From NCBI RefSeq assembly GCF_004331435.1, contig NZ_SJKA01000001.1, positions 806,001 to 870,000 on the forward strand: DNA of 64,000 bases. Reading direction: 5' to 3'. A program made the translations under genes and the position numbers. Numbering within the stretch: the stretch's first letter is position 1; each line of letters starts with the position of its first letter. A model generated the notes under the pieces. It did no database searches and was not told where the DNA came from. It worked only from the letters and a program-made list of their open reading frames with translations. The stretch is from Kribbella sindirgiensis. Its GTDB lineage: Bacteria > Actinomycetota > Actinomycetes > Propionibacteriales > Kribbellaceae. Positions 34,181 through 42,511 of this stretch are shown here, piece after piece.

Positions 34181-34223
34181 TATTTCATCGAGTCTAAATC
34201 CACTCCCGGTATTTCCGGAAAAC

Positions 34224-34790
34224 TCAGCTTTTTGCTTCGAGATTCAGCAAGAATCGTTTAGCGTCGAGCCCGCCGGCGTATCCGGTCAGTGCTCCGTTCG
34301 CGCCGACCACCCGGTGGCACGGCAGGACGACGCAGACCGGGTTCGCGCCCAGCGCGGTGCCCACGGCGCGGGCCGCCTTGGGTTTGTCGATGTCACTGGC
34401 GACCGCGCCGTACGTCGTGGTCGCGCCGTAGCTCGTGTGGGTCGGCAGATCGTTCAGCACGAGCCGCTGGAACGGTGTCGCGAGCACCAGATCCACCTCG
34501 ACGTCGAAGGCCCGGCGTACACCGGACAGGTACTCGTCGAGTTGCCGTCGTACGTCGTCCAGCGGCCGGGGCTGCCGTAGTACGCGCGGGGAGACGGCGC
34601 GGGCGAGCCGGGTGGTCATCGTCTCCTCGTCCCCGAAGGAACTGGCGACAACGCGACCGCCGGCCACCGCGAGCAGCAAAGTTCCGATCGGGGTGTCGTG
34701 CAGCGTGTAGGCGACGTCGGCGTCGGGCAGGACGGGTGGCCTCAGGCCAGGTGTGTCGAGCCGGTTCAGCCGGCTCTCGAGATCAGTCAT
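34224..34790 (-). CDS. ogt: Methylated-DNA--protein-cysteine methyltransferase
   Basis: A 188-aa suicide DNA-repair protein that removes O6-alkyl groups from guanine. The active site PCHRVVGANGALTGYAGG carries the acceptor Cys at about 158. The DNA-contacting helix-turn-helix is represented by the YGAVASDIDKPKAARAVG segment (YGAVAS, ARAVGTALGANP). The N-terminal half is a divergent ribonuclease-H-like domain. The start overlaps the stop of the sigma-factor gene by eight bases, so repair protein and sigma factor are co-translated. This pairing recurs in actinobacteria and suggests a damage-linked or constitutively coupled operon. Confidence 0.92.
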   Translation of the reverse strand: MTDLESRLNRLDTPGLRPPVLPDADVAYTLHDTPIGTLLLAVAGGRVVASSFGDEETMTTRLARAVSPRVLRQPRPLDDVRRQLDEYLSGVRRAFDVEVDLVLATPFQRLVLNDLPTHTSYGATTTYGAVASDIDKPKAARAVGTALGANPVCVVLPCHRVVGANGALTGYAGGLDAKRFLLNLEAKS

Positions 34791-35274
34791 CGTGTACTCC
34801 GAGTTTCGTGCGCAGGGTCGCCAGCGCGTCGCTGACGAGCCGGCGCGACGCGGCGGGCGTGGTGTCCAGAGCGGCGGCCACGCCGTGGTGGTCCAGGTCG
34901 CCGACGTACTTGAGCGTGATCGCGAAGCGTTGCCGCTCCGGGAGTTCGTTGACCGCCCGCCACAGGTCGGGATCCGGCCAGGCCGCGGCCTCCGGCCCGT
35001 CGACCGCGACCGGCGGCGCCTCGTCCAGCGGGCGCTGCGGTTTCCGTGCCCGGTGGACGTCGGTCGCGCACCGGGCGGTGATGGTGAGGAGCCAGCTACG
35101 CAGGTTCTTCGCCGAGGTCAGCGTCGGGTACGCCGCGTACGCCTTCTCCCAGGCGCGTTGCGCGACGTCGTCGCCGTCCTGACCGGCCATCGCCCGCGCC
35201 AGCCTGGCAACGTCTCGCCAGTGCGCGTCGATCAGCGCCTGGAACGGCGGCAATCCGACTTTCTCCCGGACCAT
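34783..35274 (-). CDS. Sigma-70 family (ECF-type) RNA polymerase sigma factor
   Basis: A 163-aa sigma factor. Region 2 appears as FQALIDAHWRDVARLARAMAG, WEKAYAAYPTLTSAKNLRSWL and ITARCATDVHRARK. Region 4 appears as ELPERQRFAITLKYVGDLDHHGVAAAL with RRLVSDALATLRTKL. No anti-sigma gene is adjacent; instead it overlaps ogt, the alkylguanine repair gene. The ATG at 35274 was preferred; a GTG 18 bases upstream is possible. Divergent is the leader of the organosulfur operon. Confidence 0.87.
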   Translation of the reverse strand: MVREKVGLPPFQALIDAHWRDVARLARAMAGQDGDDVAQRAWEKAYAAYPTLTSAKNLRSWLLTITARCATDVHRARKPQRPLDEAPPVAVDGPEAAAWPDPDLWRAVNELPERQRFAITLKYVGDLDHHGVAAALDTTPAASRRLVSDALATLRTKLGVHDD

Positions 35275-35401
35275 CACGCCAGTAGAACGCACGGCTGCCG
35301 GGTGGTGTGAGGGAACCCGCCGTCGGCCGCCGGATGGACAGGTGGTCCGGATTCCGAGATTGTGCAGTTAGCTAGTAGACATTGATGCGAAGATAGCTGA
35401 C

Positions 35402-35473
35402 ATGACGACGACACTCCTCACCCGCCGTCGCGTCATCGACCTGCTGCGGACGGCGAGCGCCACCTGTCGGTGA
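35402..35473 (+). CDS. Cysteine-containing leader peptide (23 aa)
   Basis: A short gene reading MTTTLLTRRRVIDLLRTASATCR. It matches the actinobacterial putative leader peptide type (basic R-R-x, then V-D-L-x-R-x-A-S-A-x-C-R) repeatedly found ahead of sulfur-assimilation operons. The cysteine codon is the third from the stop (TGT CGG TGA). Family knowledge suggests that slow translation at low cysteine affects downstream expression. Here the operon 93 bases downstream encodes organosulfur uptake and desulfurisation, matching that logic. No other function is expected of the peptide itself. Confidence 0.75.
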   Translation: MTTTLLTRRRVIDLLRTASATCR

Positions 35474-35566
35474 CGCGTTCTCTCGCTGCCGCCTGCATGA
35501 GGCCTGTCTGAATCACGCCTCTCACACACATCACCTGTGGTCCCTGCCCCGTTCCGAGGGAGAGAC
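35474..35566 (+). promoter_or_regulatory. Possible cysteine-responsive attenuator region
   Basis: Between leader peptide and flavin reductase, GCCT (35491-35494) can pair with AGGC (35500-35503), while GAGGC (35499-35503) can instead pair with GCCTC (35517-35521). The two hairpins exclude each other, as required for attenuation. A GAGGGAG ribosome site follows just before the ATG at 35567. The stems are short, so the mechanism is tentative. Confidence 0.35.
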
Positions 35567-36121
35567 ATGTCTGTACCTGCCCTGAATCGTCCTGCCCTGG
35601 CCGTAGTCCCCGACCGCTCAAGAAACTTCAGTGTGGAGCGGGTCGTGGACGCCGACGTCTACAAGTCCGTGTTCCGTCGCCACGCCGCCGGCGTCGTGGT
35701 GATCACCGCGGACGCCGGGCACGGCCCGGTCGGCTTCACCGCGACCTCGCTGGTCTCGATCAGCCTGCTGCCGCCGCTGGTCTCGTTCGCGATCGCAACC
35801 AGCGCCTCCAGTTGGCCGGCCGTGAGTACGGCGAGCAGCGTGGTGATCAACTTCCTGTCCGCCGACCAGCACGCGATCGCCGGCCGGTTCGCCACCAGCG
35901 GGATCGACCGGTTCGCCGAGCCGACCCGCTGGTCGCGGCTGGCCACCGGCGAGCCCGCGCTCGACGACGCCCCGAGCTTCCTGCGCGCGCAGATCGCGCA
36001 CCGTTTCGCTGTCGGCGACCACTACCTGGTGGTCGCCCGCCTCGCCACCCACACCGAACGTCGTGAGCACGAACCGCTGCTCTACCACGACGGCCGCTAC
36101 GCGAAAGCACACCATGTCTAG
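35567..36121 (+). CDS. Flavin reductase (FMN-binding split barrel)
   Basis: A 184-aa protein of the flavin_reductase-like family, which uses NAD(P)H to make FMNH2 for a partner monooxygenase. Recognisable segments are RRHAAGVVVITADAG, GFTATSLVSISLLPPLVSFAI (shown in part; the T-S-x-S-L-P-P flavin loop) and NFLSADQHAIAGRFA. It is first in an operon with ABC transporter genes and an LLM-type monooxygenase, behind a cysteine leader peptide. Thus it probably supplies FMNH2 to that monooxygenase. Start at ATG 35567, preceded by GAGGGAG. It overlaps the next gene by eight bases. Confidence 0.92.
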   Translation: MSVPALNRPALAVVPDRSRNFSVERVVDADVYKSVFRRHAAGVVVITADAGHGPVGFTATSLVSISLLPPLVSFAIATSASSWPAVSTASSVVINFLSADQHAIAGRFATSGIDRFAEPTRWSRLATGEPALDDAPSFLRAQIAHRFAVGDHYLVVARLATHTERREHEPLLYHDGRYAKAHHV

Positions 36122-37157
36122 AAAACGCCTCTACTCCGCCCTCGCCCTGCTCGCGCTCGTCACCGGCTGCGGCAGCAACGCGGCCGCTGACAACGCCGCG
36201 AAGCTGTCCCTCGACGCCCCGCTGCCGGCGACGGTCCCGGACGGCGCCAAGATCGTCGTCGGCGATCCCGCCACCGAGGTGGCTTTGAAGCTGTCGGGCC
36301 AGTACGACAAGGTTTCGAAGTTCGTCCAGTTCGCGAACCTGAGTGGCGGTCCGCAAACCACCGAGGCGTTCCGGGCGCACGCCCTCGACCTCGGCTCGGT
36401 CGCCGAGATCCCGCCGATCCACGCGACCTGGACCGGCCTGCAGGTGAAGATCGTCGCCTCGAAGTTCCGCAAGGACCCGCTCAACCACCCGATCTACCAG
36501 CTGGGCATCGCGCCGGGCGTCTCGGTCAAGACGCTGGGCGACCTGCGCGGGAAGAAGATCGCGTACAGCCCTGGTCAGGCACAGGGCGCGCTGGTCCTGA
36601 AGGTGCTCCAGAAGGCAGGCCTGACGAAGGAGGACGTGAAGCTGGTCGAGCTGCCGAGCACGGGCGATGTGTACTCGAACGCACTGTCCGGCAAGCAGGT
36701 CGACGTGGCCCCGATCGGCGGCGTACAGATCAAGCGCTACCTGACGAAGTACGGCAAGGACGGCGCGACGACGATCCCGCACGGGATCCGCGACGACGCC
36801 GGTCACCTCTACGGACCGGTGGAGTCGCTCGAGGACCCGGGCAAGGCGGCCGCGATCCGCGCGTACGTCGCCGCGTGGGGTGTCGCGCAGGACTGGATCG
36901 ACAAGCACCCCAAGGAGTGGATCCAGGGGTACTACGTGAAGGACCAGGGCCTGACCGAGGCCGACGGGCAGTGGCTCGTCGACAACGCCGGGCACCCGGA
37001 CATCGGCGCCGACTGGAGCGACGCGATCGAGCGGCAGCAGCGGACCATCGAGCTGCTCGCCAAGGAGACCGGCAACAAGGTGATCCAGGCCAAGGACCTG
37101 TACGACCTGCGGTTCCAGACCGTCGCCGCGGACGCGATCAAGGGAGACGCCAAATGA
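36114..37157 (+). CDS. ABC transporter substrate-binding lipoprotein (sulfonate/organosulfur type)
   Basis: A 347-aa exported lipoprotein: basic MSRKR start, hydrophobic core and the lipobox LVTGC with the acylated Cys near residue 19. The mature part is a periplasmic-binding-protein type 2 fold of the SsuA/NMT1 group (PQTTEAFRAHALDLGSVAE, LGDLRGKKIAYSPGQAQGALV in pieces). It captures the substrate for the permease and ATPase encoded next. The gene context (cysteine leader, flavin reductase, monooxygenase) points to an aliphatic sulfonate or other organosulfur compound. ATG at 36114 overlaps the preceding gene by eight bases and its stop overlaps the permease ATG (ATGA). Confidence 0.9.
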   Translation: MSRKRLYSALALLALVTGCGSNAAADNAAKLSLDAPLPATVPDGAKIVVGDPATEVALKLSGQYDKVSKFVQFANLSGGPQTTEAFRAHALDLGSVAEIPPIHATWTGLQVKIVASKFRKDPLNHPIYQLGIAPGVSVKTLGDLRGKKIAYSPGQAQGALVLKVLQKAGLTKEDVKLVELPSTGDVYSNALSGKQVDVAPIGGVQIKRYLTKYGKDGATTIPHGIRDDAGHLYGPVESLEDPGKAAAIRAYVAAWGVAQDWIDKHPKEWIQGYYVKDQGLTEADGQWLVDNAGHPDIGADWSDAIERQQRTIELLAKETGNKVIQAKDLYDLRFQTVAADAIKGDAK

Positions 37158-37990
37158 GTGCGACCACGCTGCCCGGGCTCCGGCAGCGCACGACCTCGGC
37201 CCCCGTCGTACGGCGCCGGCGCCTCGGGCCCGGGAAGCCGATCAGGTTCGGCGCCGCGATCGGGCCGGTGCTGCTGCTGGTGATCTGGAGCGCCGGATCC
37301 GCCACCGGTTGGATCGACCAACGAGTACTGTCCGCGCCGTGGACCGTGGTGACCACGGCCGGCGACCTGATCGCCGACGGCCGCTTGCAGTCGAACCTGT
37401 GGACGTCCGCGCAGCGGGCGCTGATCGGTCTCGCCTTCGGCATCGTGCTGGGCGTGGTCCTCGCGCTGATCTCCGGCCTGTCCCGGCTCGGTGAGGCGGT
37501 CCTCGACGGGCCGATCCAGATCAAGCGCGCGATCCCGTCGCTGGCGCTGCTGCCGCTGCTGATCCTCTGGCTCGGCATCGGCGAGTCGATGAAGATCGTC
37601 ACCATCCTGCTCGGGGTGTTCGTGCCGATCTACATCCACACCCACAACGGCCTGCGCACCATCGACAGCCGGTACGTCGAGCTCGCGCAGACCGTCGGGT
37701 TGTCGCAGTGGGAGTTCGTCCGGCGCGTCGTACTGCCGGGCGCACTGCCCGGGTTCCTGCTCGGGCTGCGGTTCGCGGTGACCGGCGCGTGGTTGTCGCT
37801 GGTCGTCGTCGAGCAGATCAACTCCACCAGCGGTATCGGCTACATGATGGAACTGGCCCGCACGTACGGGCAGACCGACATCATCATCGTCGGCCTGGTC
37901 GTCTACGGCACCCTCGGCCTGCTGTCCGACGCGGTCGTCCGCCTGATCCAGAGGAGGGCCTTGTCATGGCGACGAACGTTGGCCTCGTAA
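37154..37990 (+). CDS. ABC transporter permease (SsuC-type)
   Basis: A 278-aa inner-membrane permease with six helices. The cytoplasmic EAA loop is recognised as ELAQTVGLSQWEFVRRVVLPGALPGFL (the E-x2-x-T-x-G and VVLPGALP parts). SALIGLAFGIVLGVVLALISG and the conserved S-x-x-L-L-P-L-I-L-W-L-G-I segment are typical of SsuC/TauC permeases. It forms the translocation pore for the lipoprotein-delivered substrate. It is coupled by ATGA to the binding-protein gene and overlaps the ATPase gene by 25 bases. Confidence 0.93.
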   Translation: MSATTLPGLRQRTTSAPVVRRRRLGPGKPIRFGAAIGPVLLLVIWSAGSATGWIDQRVLSAPWTVVTTAGDLIADGRLQSNLWTSAQRALIGLAFGIVLGVVLALISGLSRLGEAVLDGPIQIKRAIPSLALLPLLILWLGIGESMKIVTILLGVFVPIYIHTHNGLRTIDSRYVELAQTVGLSQWEFVRRVVLPGALPGFLLGLRFAVTGAWLSLVVVEQINSTSGIGYMMELARTYGQTDIIIVGLVVYGTLGLLSDAVVRLIQRRALSWRRTLAS

Positions 37991-38676
37991 CCGTGCAGGT
38001 CCGCGACCTGGTCCGCCGGTACGACGATCGCGCCGTCCTGGACGGAGTGGACCTGGACATCGCGCCGGGTGAGTTCGTCGCCCTGCTGGGCAAGAGCGGA
38101 TCCGGGAAGAGCACGTTGCTGCGGGCCCTGGCCGGTCTGGATCACGACGTCGACGGATCCGGTGAGCTCGCCGTACCCTCGCAGGTCTCCGTCGTCTTCC
38201 AGGACTCGCGGTTGTTGCCGTGGGCAAGAGTGCTGGACAACGTCGTACTCGGAATCCCGGAAGCGGTGGAGCGCGGGCGGCAGAGCCTCGAAGAGGTCGG
38301 GCTGGCCGGCCGGGAGCAGGCCTGGCCGAACGAGTTGTCCGGTGGCGAGCAGCAGCGGGTCGCGTTGGCGCGGTCGCTGGTGCGGGAGCCGGAGCTGCTG
38401 CTTGCCGACGAGCCGTTCGGTGCGCTGGACGCACTGACCCGGTTGAAGATGCACGCGTTGCTGCGCAAGTTGTGCGCGGCGCACCAACCCGCCGTACTGC
38501 TGGTGACGCACGACGTCGACGAGGCGATCGTGCTGGCCGACCGGGTGATCGTGCTCGACGCCGGCCGGATCGTCGCCGCGGAGACCATCACCTTGCCCGC
38601 GCCGCGGAGTGCGGCCGATCCAGGATTCGCCGCGGTCCGCTCGCGGCTTCTCGACGCATTGGGAGTTTCGGTATGA
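37966..38676 (+). CDS. ABC transporter ATP-binding protein (SsuB-type)
   Basis: A 236-aa ATPase subunit. Walker A GKSGSGKSTLL, Q-loop VVFQDSRLLPW, signature LSGGEQQRVALARSL, Walker B LLLADEPFGALD and H-loop VTHDVDEAI are all intact. The Q-loop ...D-x-R-L-L-P-W is characteristic of the nitrate/sulfonate/taurine subfamily. The ATG at 37966 follows GAGGAGG and lies within the end of the permease gene. Its stop overlaps the monooxygenase ATG (ATGA). Confidence 0.94.
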   Translation: MATNVGLVTVQVRDLVRRYDDRAVLDGVDLDIAPGEFVALLGKSGSGKSTLLRALAGLDHDVDGSGELAVPSQVSVVFQDSRLLPWARVLDNVVLGIPEAVERGRQSLEEVGLAGREQAWPNELSGGEQQRVALARSLVREPELLLADEPFGALDALTRLKMHALLRKLCAAHQPAVLLVTHDVDEAIVLADRVIVLDAGRIVAAETITLPAPRSAADPGFAAVRSRLLDALGVSV

Positions 38677-40022
38677 GTAGGCAGTTGCACTTGAACGCGT
38701 TCCTGATGAGCACCGGGCACCACGAGGCGTCCTGGCGGCTGCCGGAGAGCGATCCGTTCGCGAACACCTCGGTGGCGCACTACCAGGCCCTGGCGCAGCT
38801 GGCCGAGCGCGGCAAGTTCGACTCGATCTTCTTCGCGGACTCTCCCGTGCTGTTCGGCAACGTCGGGCGGCGCCCGGCCGGGTCCCTGGAGCCGACAGTG
38901 CTGCTCACCGCGATCGCGGCCGTCACCTCGCGGATCGGGTTGATCGCCACCGCGTCGACGACGTACAACGATCCGTTCAACCTCGCCCGGCGGTTCGCCA
39001 GCGTGGATCACGTGAGCGGTGGGCGTGCGGGCTGGAACGTGGTGACCACCGCGGGCCCGGAGGCGGCGCGCAACTTCAACCTCGCCGACCAGCCGGCCCA
39101 TGCGGAGCGGTACGACCGCGCGGCGGAATTCCTCGAGGTCGCGTACAAGCTCTGGGACTCGTGGCAGGACGACGCCGCGATCGCGGACAAGACCTCAGGC
39201 ATCTGGGCCGTGGACGAGCGCGTCGTACCGATCGATCACGTCGGGCGGCATTTCCAGGTCCGTGGGCCGCTGAACCTGCCGCGGTCGCCGCAAGGGCACC
39301 CGCTGATCGTCCAGGCTGGGTCGTCCGAGGACGGCAAGGGGCTGGCGGCGCGGTACGCCGAGGCGGTCTTCACCGCGCAGCAGACGCTGGAGGACGCGCA
39401 GGACTTCTACCGTGATCTGAAGGCGCGTACGGCGGCGGTCGGGCGGGACCCGGAGACGATCAAGATCCTGCCCGGGATCGTGCCGGTGATCGGGTCCACG
39501 GTCGAGGAGGCGCAGGGCCTGGAGCGGCAGCTGGACGAGCTGATCCGGCCGGAGTACGCGCGGCTGCAGCTCGCGAAGACGCTGCGGGTGTCGCCGGAGG
39601 ACCTGCCGTTCGATCAGCAGCTCCCGGCGGATCTGCCGGACGAGGACGAGATCGAAGGCGCGAAGAGCCGGTACACGCTGATCGTGACGCTCGCCCGGCG
39701 GGAGAACCTGACGGTCCGTGAGCTGATCGGCCGGCTCGGCGGCGGGCGCGGGCACCGCACGTTCACGGGGACGCCGGAGCAGGTCGCGGACGCGATCCAG
39801 CACTGGTTCGAGGCCGGTGCGGCCGACGGCTTCAACGTGATGCCGCCGGTGCTCCCGTCCGGTCTCACGACGTTCGTGGACGAGGTGATCCCGATCCTGC
39901 AGGCCCGCGGCCTGTTCCGCACCGACTACACCGGCACGACACTGCGCGAGCACTACGGCCTGGCCCGACCCCTCAACTCACTCGTACGACGAGCTTTCCG
40001 ACCGCCTGGCCGTCCTGCATGA
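38673..40022 (+). CDS. FMNH2-dependent monooxygenase (NtaA/SnaA/DszA family)
   Basis: A 449-aa luciferase-like monooxygenase. Its opening LHLNAFLMSTGHHEASWR and FFADSPVLFG, WNVVTTAGPEAARNF and PLIVQAGSSEDGKGLAARYAEAVF (in parts) are hallmarks of the NtaA/SnaA/DszA branch. That branch uses FMNH2 and O2 to cleave C-S or C-N bonds. In this operon the substrate is most likely an organosulfur compound imported by the preceding ABC system, with FMNH2 from the flavin reductase. The 3' end overlaps the convergent oxidoreductase by 50 bases; the last about 16 codons may therefore be variable. Confidence 0.92.
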   Translation: MSRQLHLNAFLMSTGHHEASWRLPESDPFANTSVAHYQALAQLAERGKFDSIFFADSPVLFGNVGRRPAGSLEPTVLLTAIAAVTSRIGLIATASTTYNDPFNLARRFASVDHVSGGRAGWNVVTTAGPEAARNFNLADQPAHAERYDRAAEFLEVAYKLWDSWQDDAAIADKTSGIWAVDERVVPIDHVGRHFQVRGPLNLPRSPQGHPLIVQAGSSEDGKGLAARYAEAVFTAQQTLEDAQDFYRDLKARTAAVGRDPETIKILPGIVPVIGSTVEEAQGLERQLDELIRPEYARLQLAKTLRVSPEDLPFDQQLPADLPDEDEIEGAKSRYTLIVTLARRENLTVRELIGRLGGGRGHRTFTGTPEQVADAIQHWFEAGAADGFNVMPPVLPSGLTTFVDEVIPILQARGLFRTDYTGTTLREHYGLARPLNSLVRRAFRPPGRPA

Positions 40023-40962
40023 TCCGGTGCGCCTCGCCGATCTCGTCCATCGTGAAGACGCGGTCGATCCGGATCGGGAGCTTGCCGGCCGCGACCAGGT
40101 CGACGTACCGCTGGAACGCCTCCGCGGGCAGGTCCGAGCTCTCGCCGCCGTACGCCGTCAGCCGGACACCGTTCGGGAGATAGCCGATCGGGTAGAAATC
40201 CGGGATCGTCCAGCTGTCGCTGAGCATTCCTGCGAAACACACGGTGCCGTGCACCGCGGTCGCTTTCAGCGTGTCCGGCAGGACATTCGTGCCGACCAGT
40301 TCCAGCGCCGCTTGCACGCCGTCCGGAAGAATCTCCCGGACCTTCTCGGCAACATTGCCGTCGTCAACGATCGGATGGTCGACGCCGAGATCGCGTAAAA
40401 CCTGTGTGCGTTGCGGATTGCGTGTCGTCGCGAACACGGTCAGCCCGTGCTCCTTCGCCAGTACGGCGGCCGCCACGCCGACGGACGACGTACCGCCGCG
40501 GACCAGCAGCGCCTGTCCCGGTTCGATTCCCAGACCGGTGTGGAGCGAGCCGTGCGCGGTCTGCAGCATCTCCGGCAGTGCGCCGAGGGTCGCCCAGTCG
40601 AGGTCCGTCGTCACCGGGATCACCGACGCCGCCGGTACGACGGTGTACTCGGCGTACCCGCCGTCGTACTCGCGGCCCATCCCGCCCATCATCGCGACCA
40701 CCTGCTGCCCCGGCGTGAACTCGCCGCCCGGCGCCAGGTCGACCGTCCCGGCCGCCTCGATCCCGGGGATCACCGGGAACCGCGCGTTCGTCGCGAGGCC
40801 CGCGCGGAGGTGGTACTCCGACCGGTTCAGGCCGAACGCCTCCACCTTGATCCGCACCCACCCCGGCGCGGGCTCGGGCACCGCAACCCGTCGTACCCGA
40901 AGTTCCTCCGGCTCCACCGGCCCGTCCAGCACGATCGCCCGCATGTCCATGTCGCCAATCAT
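39973..40962 (-). CDS. Zinc-type alcohol dehydrogenase-like NADPH:quinone oxidoreductase
   Basis: A 329-aa MDR-superfamily oxidoreductase. The N-terminal GroES-like domain has GLNRSEYHLRAG and FPVIPGIEAAGTV. The Rossmann domain has LLVRGGTSSVGVAAAVLAKEHG, the NADPH-binding G-x-S-S-V-G motif. No structural or catalytic zinc cysteines are seen, so it is a quinone-reductase-like, zinc-independent member. Of three in-frame ATGs (40962, 40950, 40944) I chose 40962, which follows AGGGTGGG. It is divergent from the phosphodiesterase gene with only 27 bp between start codons. Confidence 0.9.
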   Translation of the reverse strand: MIGDMDMRAIVLDGPVEPEELRVRRVAVPEPAPGWVRIKVEAFGLNRSEYHLRAGLATNARFPVIPGIEAAGTVDLAPGGEFTPGQQVVAMMGGMGREYDGGYAEYTVVPAASVIPVTTDLDWATLGALPEMLQTAHGSLHTGLGIEPGQALLVRGGTSSVGVAAAVLAKEHGLTVFATTRNPQRTQVLRDLGVDHPIVDDGNVAEKVREILPDGVQAALELVGTNVLPDTLKATAVHGTVCFAGMLSDSWTIPDFYPIGYLPNGVRLTAYGGESSDLPAEAFQRYVDLVAAGKLPIRIDRVFTMDEIGEAHRIMQDGQAVGKLVVRVS

Positions 40963-40973
40963 CACCCACCCTG

Positions 40974-40990
40974 TGAAAGAGTTTCTTTCA
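40974..40990. promoter_or_regulatory. 17-bp palindrome between divergent start codons
   Basis: TGAAAGA (40974-40980) and TCTTTCA (40984-40990) are perfect inverted arms around GTT. The right arm includes the A of the phosphodiesterase ATG. With only 27 bp between the two divergent starts, this dyad may act as a shared operator or promoter element. Confidence 0.5.
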
Positions 40991-41814
40991 TGGGGAAGCT
41001 CCCACGGGTGGTCGCGCACCGCGGTGCCAGCGACGTGAATCCCGAGCACACACTGGCGGCGTACCAGCGAGCGATCGATGTCGGCGCGGACGGGCTCGAG
41101 TGTGATGTCCGGCTGACCGCCGACGGCCATCTGGTCTGCGTCCACGACCGCCGCATCGAGCGCACCTCGAACGGCCGCGGCGTGCTGTCCACGATGAGCC
41201 TCGAAGAGCTCGAGAAGTACGACTGGGGCTCGTGGAAGCGCCCGTGGGCCGAGCTCGACGACGAGGCTGAACTGCCCGGTCTCGACGTCCGGAAGGTGCT
41301 CACGCTCGACACGCTGCTCGCGACCGTGCGCGACGCGGGCCGCCCGGTCGAGCTGGCGATCGAGACCAAGCACCCGACCCGGTACGCCGGGCTGGTCGAG
41401 CGGCGCCTGATCGAGGCCTTGGACCGCTTCGGCTGGGCGCACCCGAAGATCGGAACGGAGTCGCCGGCCCGGGTGATGAGCTTCTCCTGGCTCTCGCTGC
41501 GCCGGATGCGTACGTTGGCGCCCGGCCTGCGCACCGTCCTGCTGATGGACCGCGTCCCGCTGCGCTTCCGCGACGGCTCGTTACCGACCGGCGTCTCGTC
41601 CGCCGGACCGAGCCTGGAGATCGTCACCGCGCACCCGGAGTACGTCGATCGCGCGCACAAGCACGGACATCAGGTCCACGTTTGGACCGTGAACGCCGAG
41701 AACGACATCCGGCACTGCCGGGAGATCGGTGTCGACGCGGTGATCAGTGACCGCCCCGATGTCGCGTTACGCGTCCTCTCCGAAGGCCCTGAAGGGGTAG
41801 GACGTCGTACCTGA
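40990..41814 (+). CDS. Glycerophosphodiester phosphodiesterase family protein
   Basis: A 274-aa TIM-barrel phosphodiesterase. It carries VAHRGASDVNPEHTLAAY (H-R-G at about residue 10), GLECDVRLTADGHLVCVHD with the metal-binding E-x-D and catalytic His, AIETKHP and HVWTVNAENDI. It lacks a signal peptide and so acts in the cytoplasm, hydrolysing glycerophosphodiesters to glycerol-3-phosphate and an alcohol. No ribosome-binding site precedes the ATG at 40990; the UTR seems very short, so a leaderless mRNA is likely. It is divergent from the quinone oxidoreductase. Confidence 0.93.
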   Translation: MGKLPRVVAHRGASDVNPEHTLAAYQRAIDVGADGLECDVRLTADGHLVCVHDRRIERTSNGRGVLSTMSLEELEKYDWGSWKRPWAELDDEAELPGLDVRKVLTLDTLLATVRDAGRPVELAIETKHPTRYAGLVERRLIEALDRFGWAHPKIGTESPARVMSFSWLSLRRMRTLAPGLRTVLLMDRVPLRFRDGSLPTGVSSAGPSLEIVTAHPEYVDRAHKHGHQVHVWTVNAENDIRHCREIGVDAVISDRPDVALRVLSEGPEGVGRRT

Positions 41815-42055
41815 CCTGCGGGTTTGTGACACACCGGGACCAGTTGGTGTGGTTTGTGTCACGCCGGTCTGGATACGTAGCGAGACGAATGCGGGCGGTT
41901 ATTGCAACGTTCAATTCCGTCGATTTCGTCACGGTTTCCCAGTGTTTAGGCGTGATCTTCGCTCGGCTATGTAACGGAATATCCACTGGTGTTTTCCGGG
42001 CCGGGATCGTGGGGAGAAGTCCTGGTGGCTGAACCGATCATCGAGGAGACCCTGC

Positions 42056-42472
42056 TTGTCCTCTGCGACCCTGCCCGCCGACGTGAGTGTTGTGGACGTC
42101 GTACTGCCGCACGAAGTGTCCGCGGTAGCGGATGCCCGCCGCCGTCTGGCCGGCTACCTGAAGCGTCACCGGGTCACTGCCGCCGCCTGTGACGACGCGC
42201 AGTTGGTGCTCTCGGAGCTGCTGTCCAACGCCATCCGGTACGCGCCCCCGCTGCCGGCCGGTGAGGTACGGGCCGCGTGGTGGATCGACCGGGCCGGGAT
42301 TCATGTCGAGGTCACCGACGGGCGCGGCGACACCGAGCCGCACCGGATCAGCGAACCGCACCCGGAATCGATCGGCGGCCGCGGCCTGGCCATCGTCGAC
42401 GTCCTCACCTCCAGCTGGGACGTCCGCACGGCCGCCCGGCACCGCACCGTGCACGCGATCGTGCCGAGCTAG
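42056..42472 (+). CDS. HATPase domain protein (SpoIIAB/RsbW-like anti-sigma or regulator)
   Basis: A 138-aa GHKL ATP-binding protein. The N box is LVLSELLSNAIRYAP, the G1 box VTDGRGDTEPH and the G2 box SIGGRGLAIVDVL, matching the stand-alone histidine-kinase-like ATPases abundant in actinobacteria. Such proteins act as anti-sigma factors or partner-switch kinases. The start is a TTG at 42056 with GAGGAG 9 bases upstream. The 241-bp upstream gap contains GTGACACA (41826-41833) and TGTGTCAC (41855-41862) as an inverted pair. DUF5926 follows 39 bases downstream. Confidence 0.82.
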   Translation: MSSATLPADVSVVDVVLPHEVSAVADARRRLAGYLKRHRVTAAACDDAQLVLSELLSNAIRYAPPLPAGEVRAAWWIDRAGIHVEVTDGRGDTEPHRISEPHPESIGGRGLAIVDVLTSSWDVRTAARHRTVHAIVPS

Positions 42473-42511
42473 TTCGCACTCCGGTACCTCGGGCTGTAAG
42501 ACTGCGGGGTT

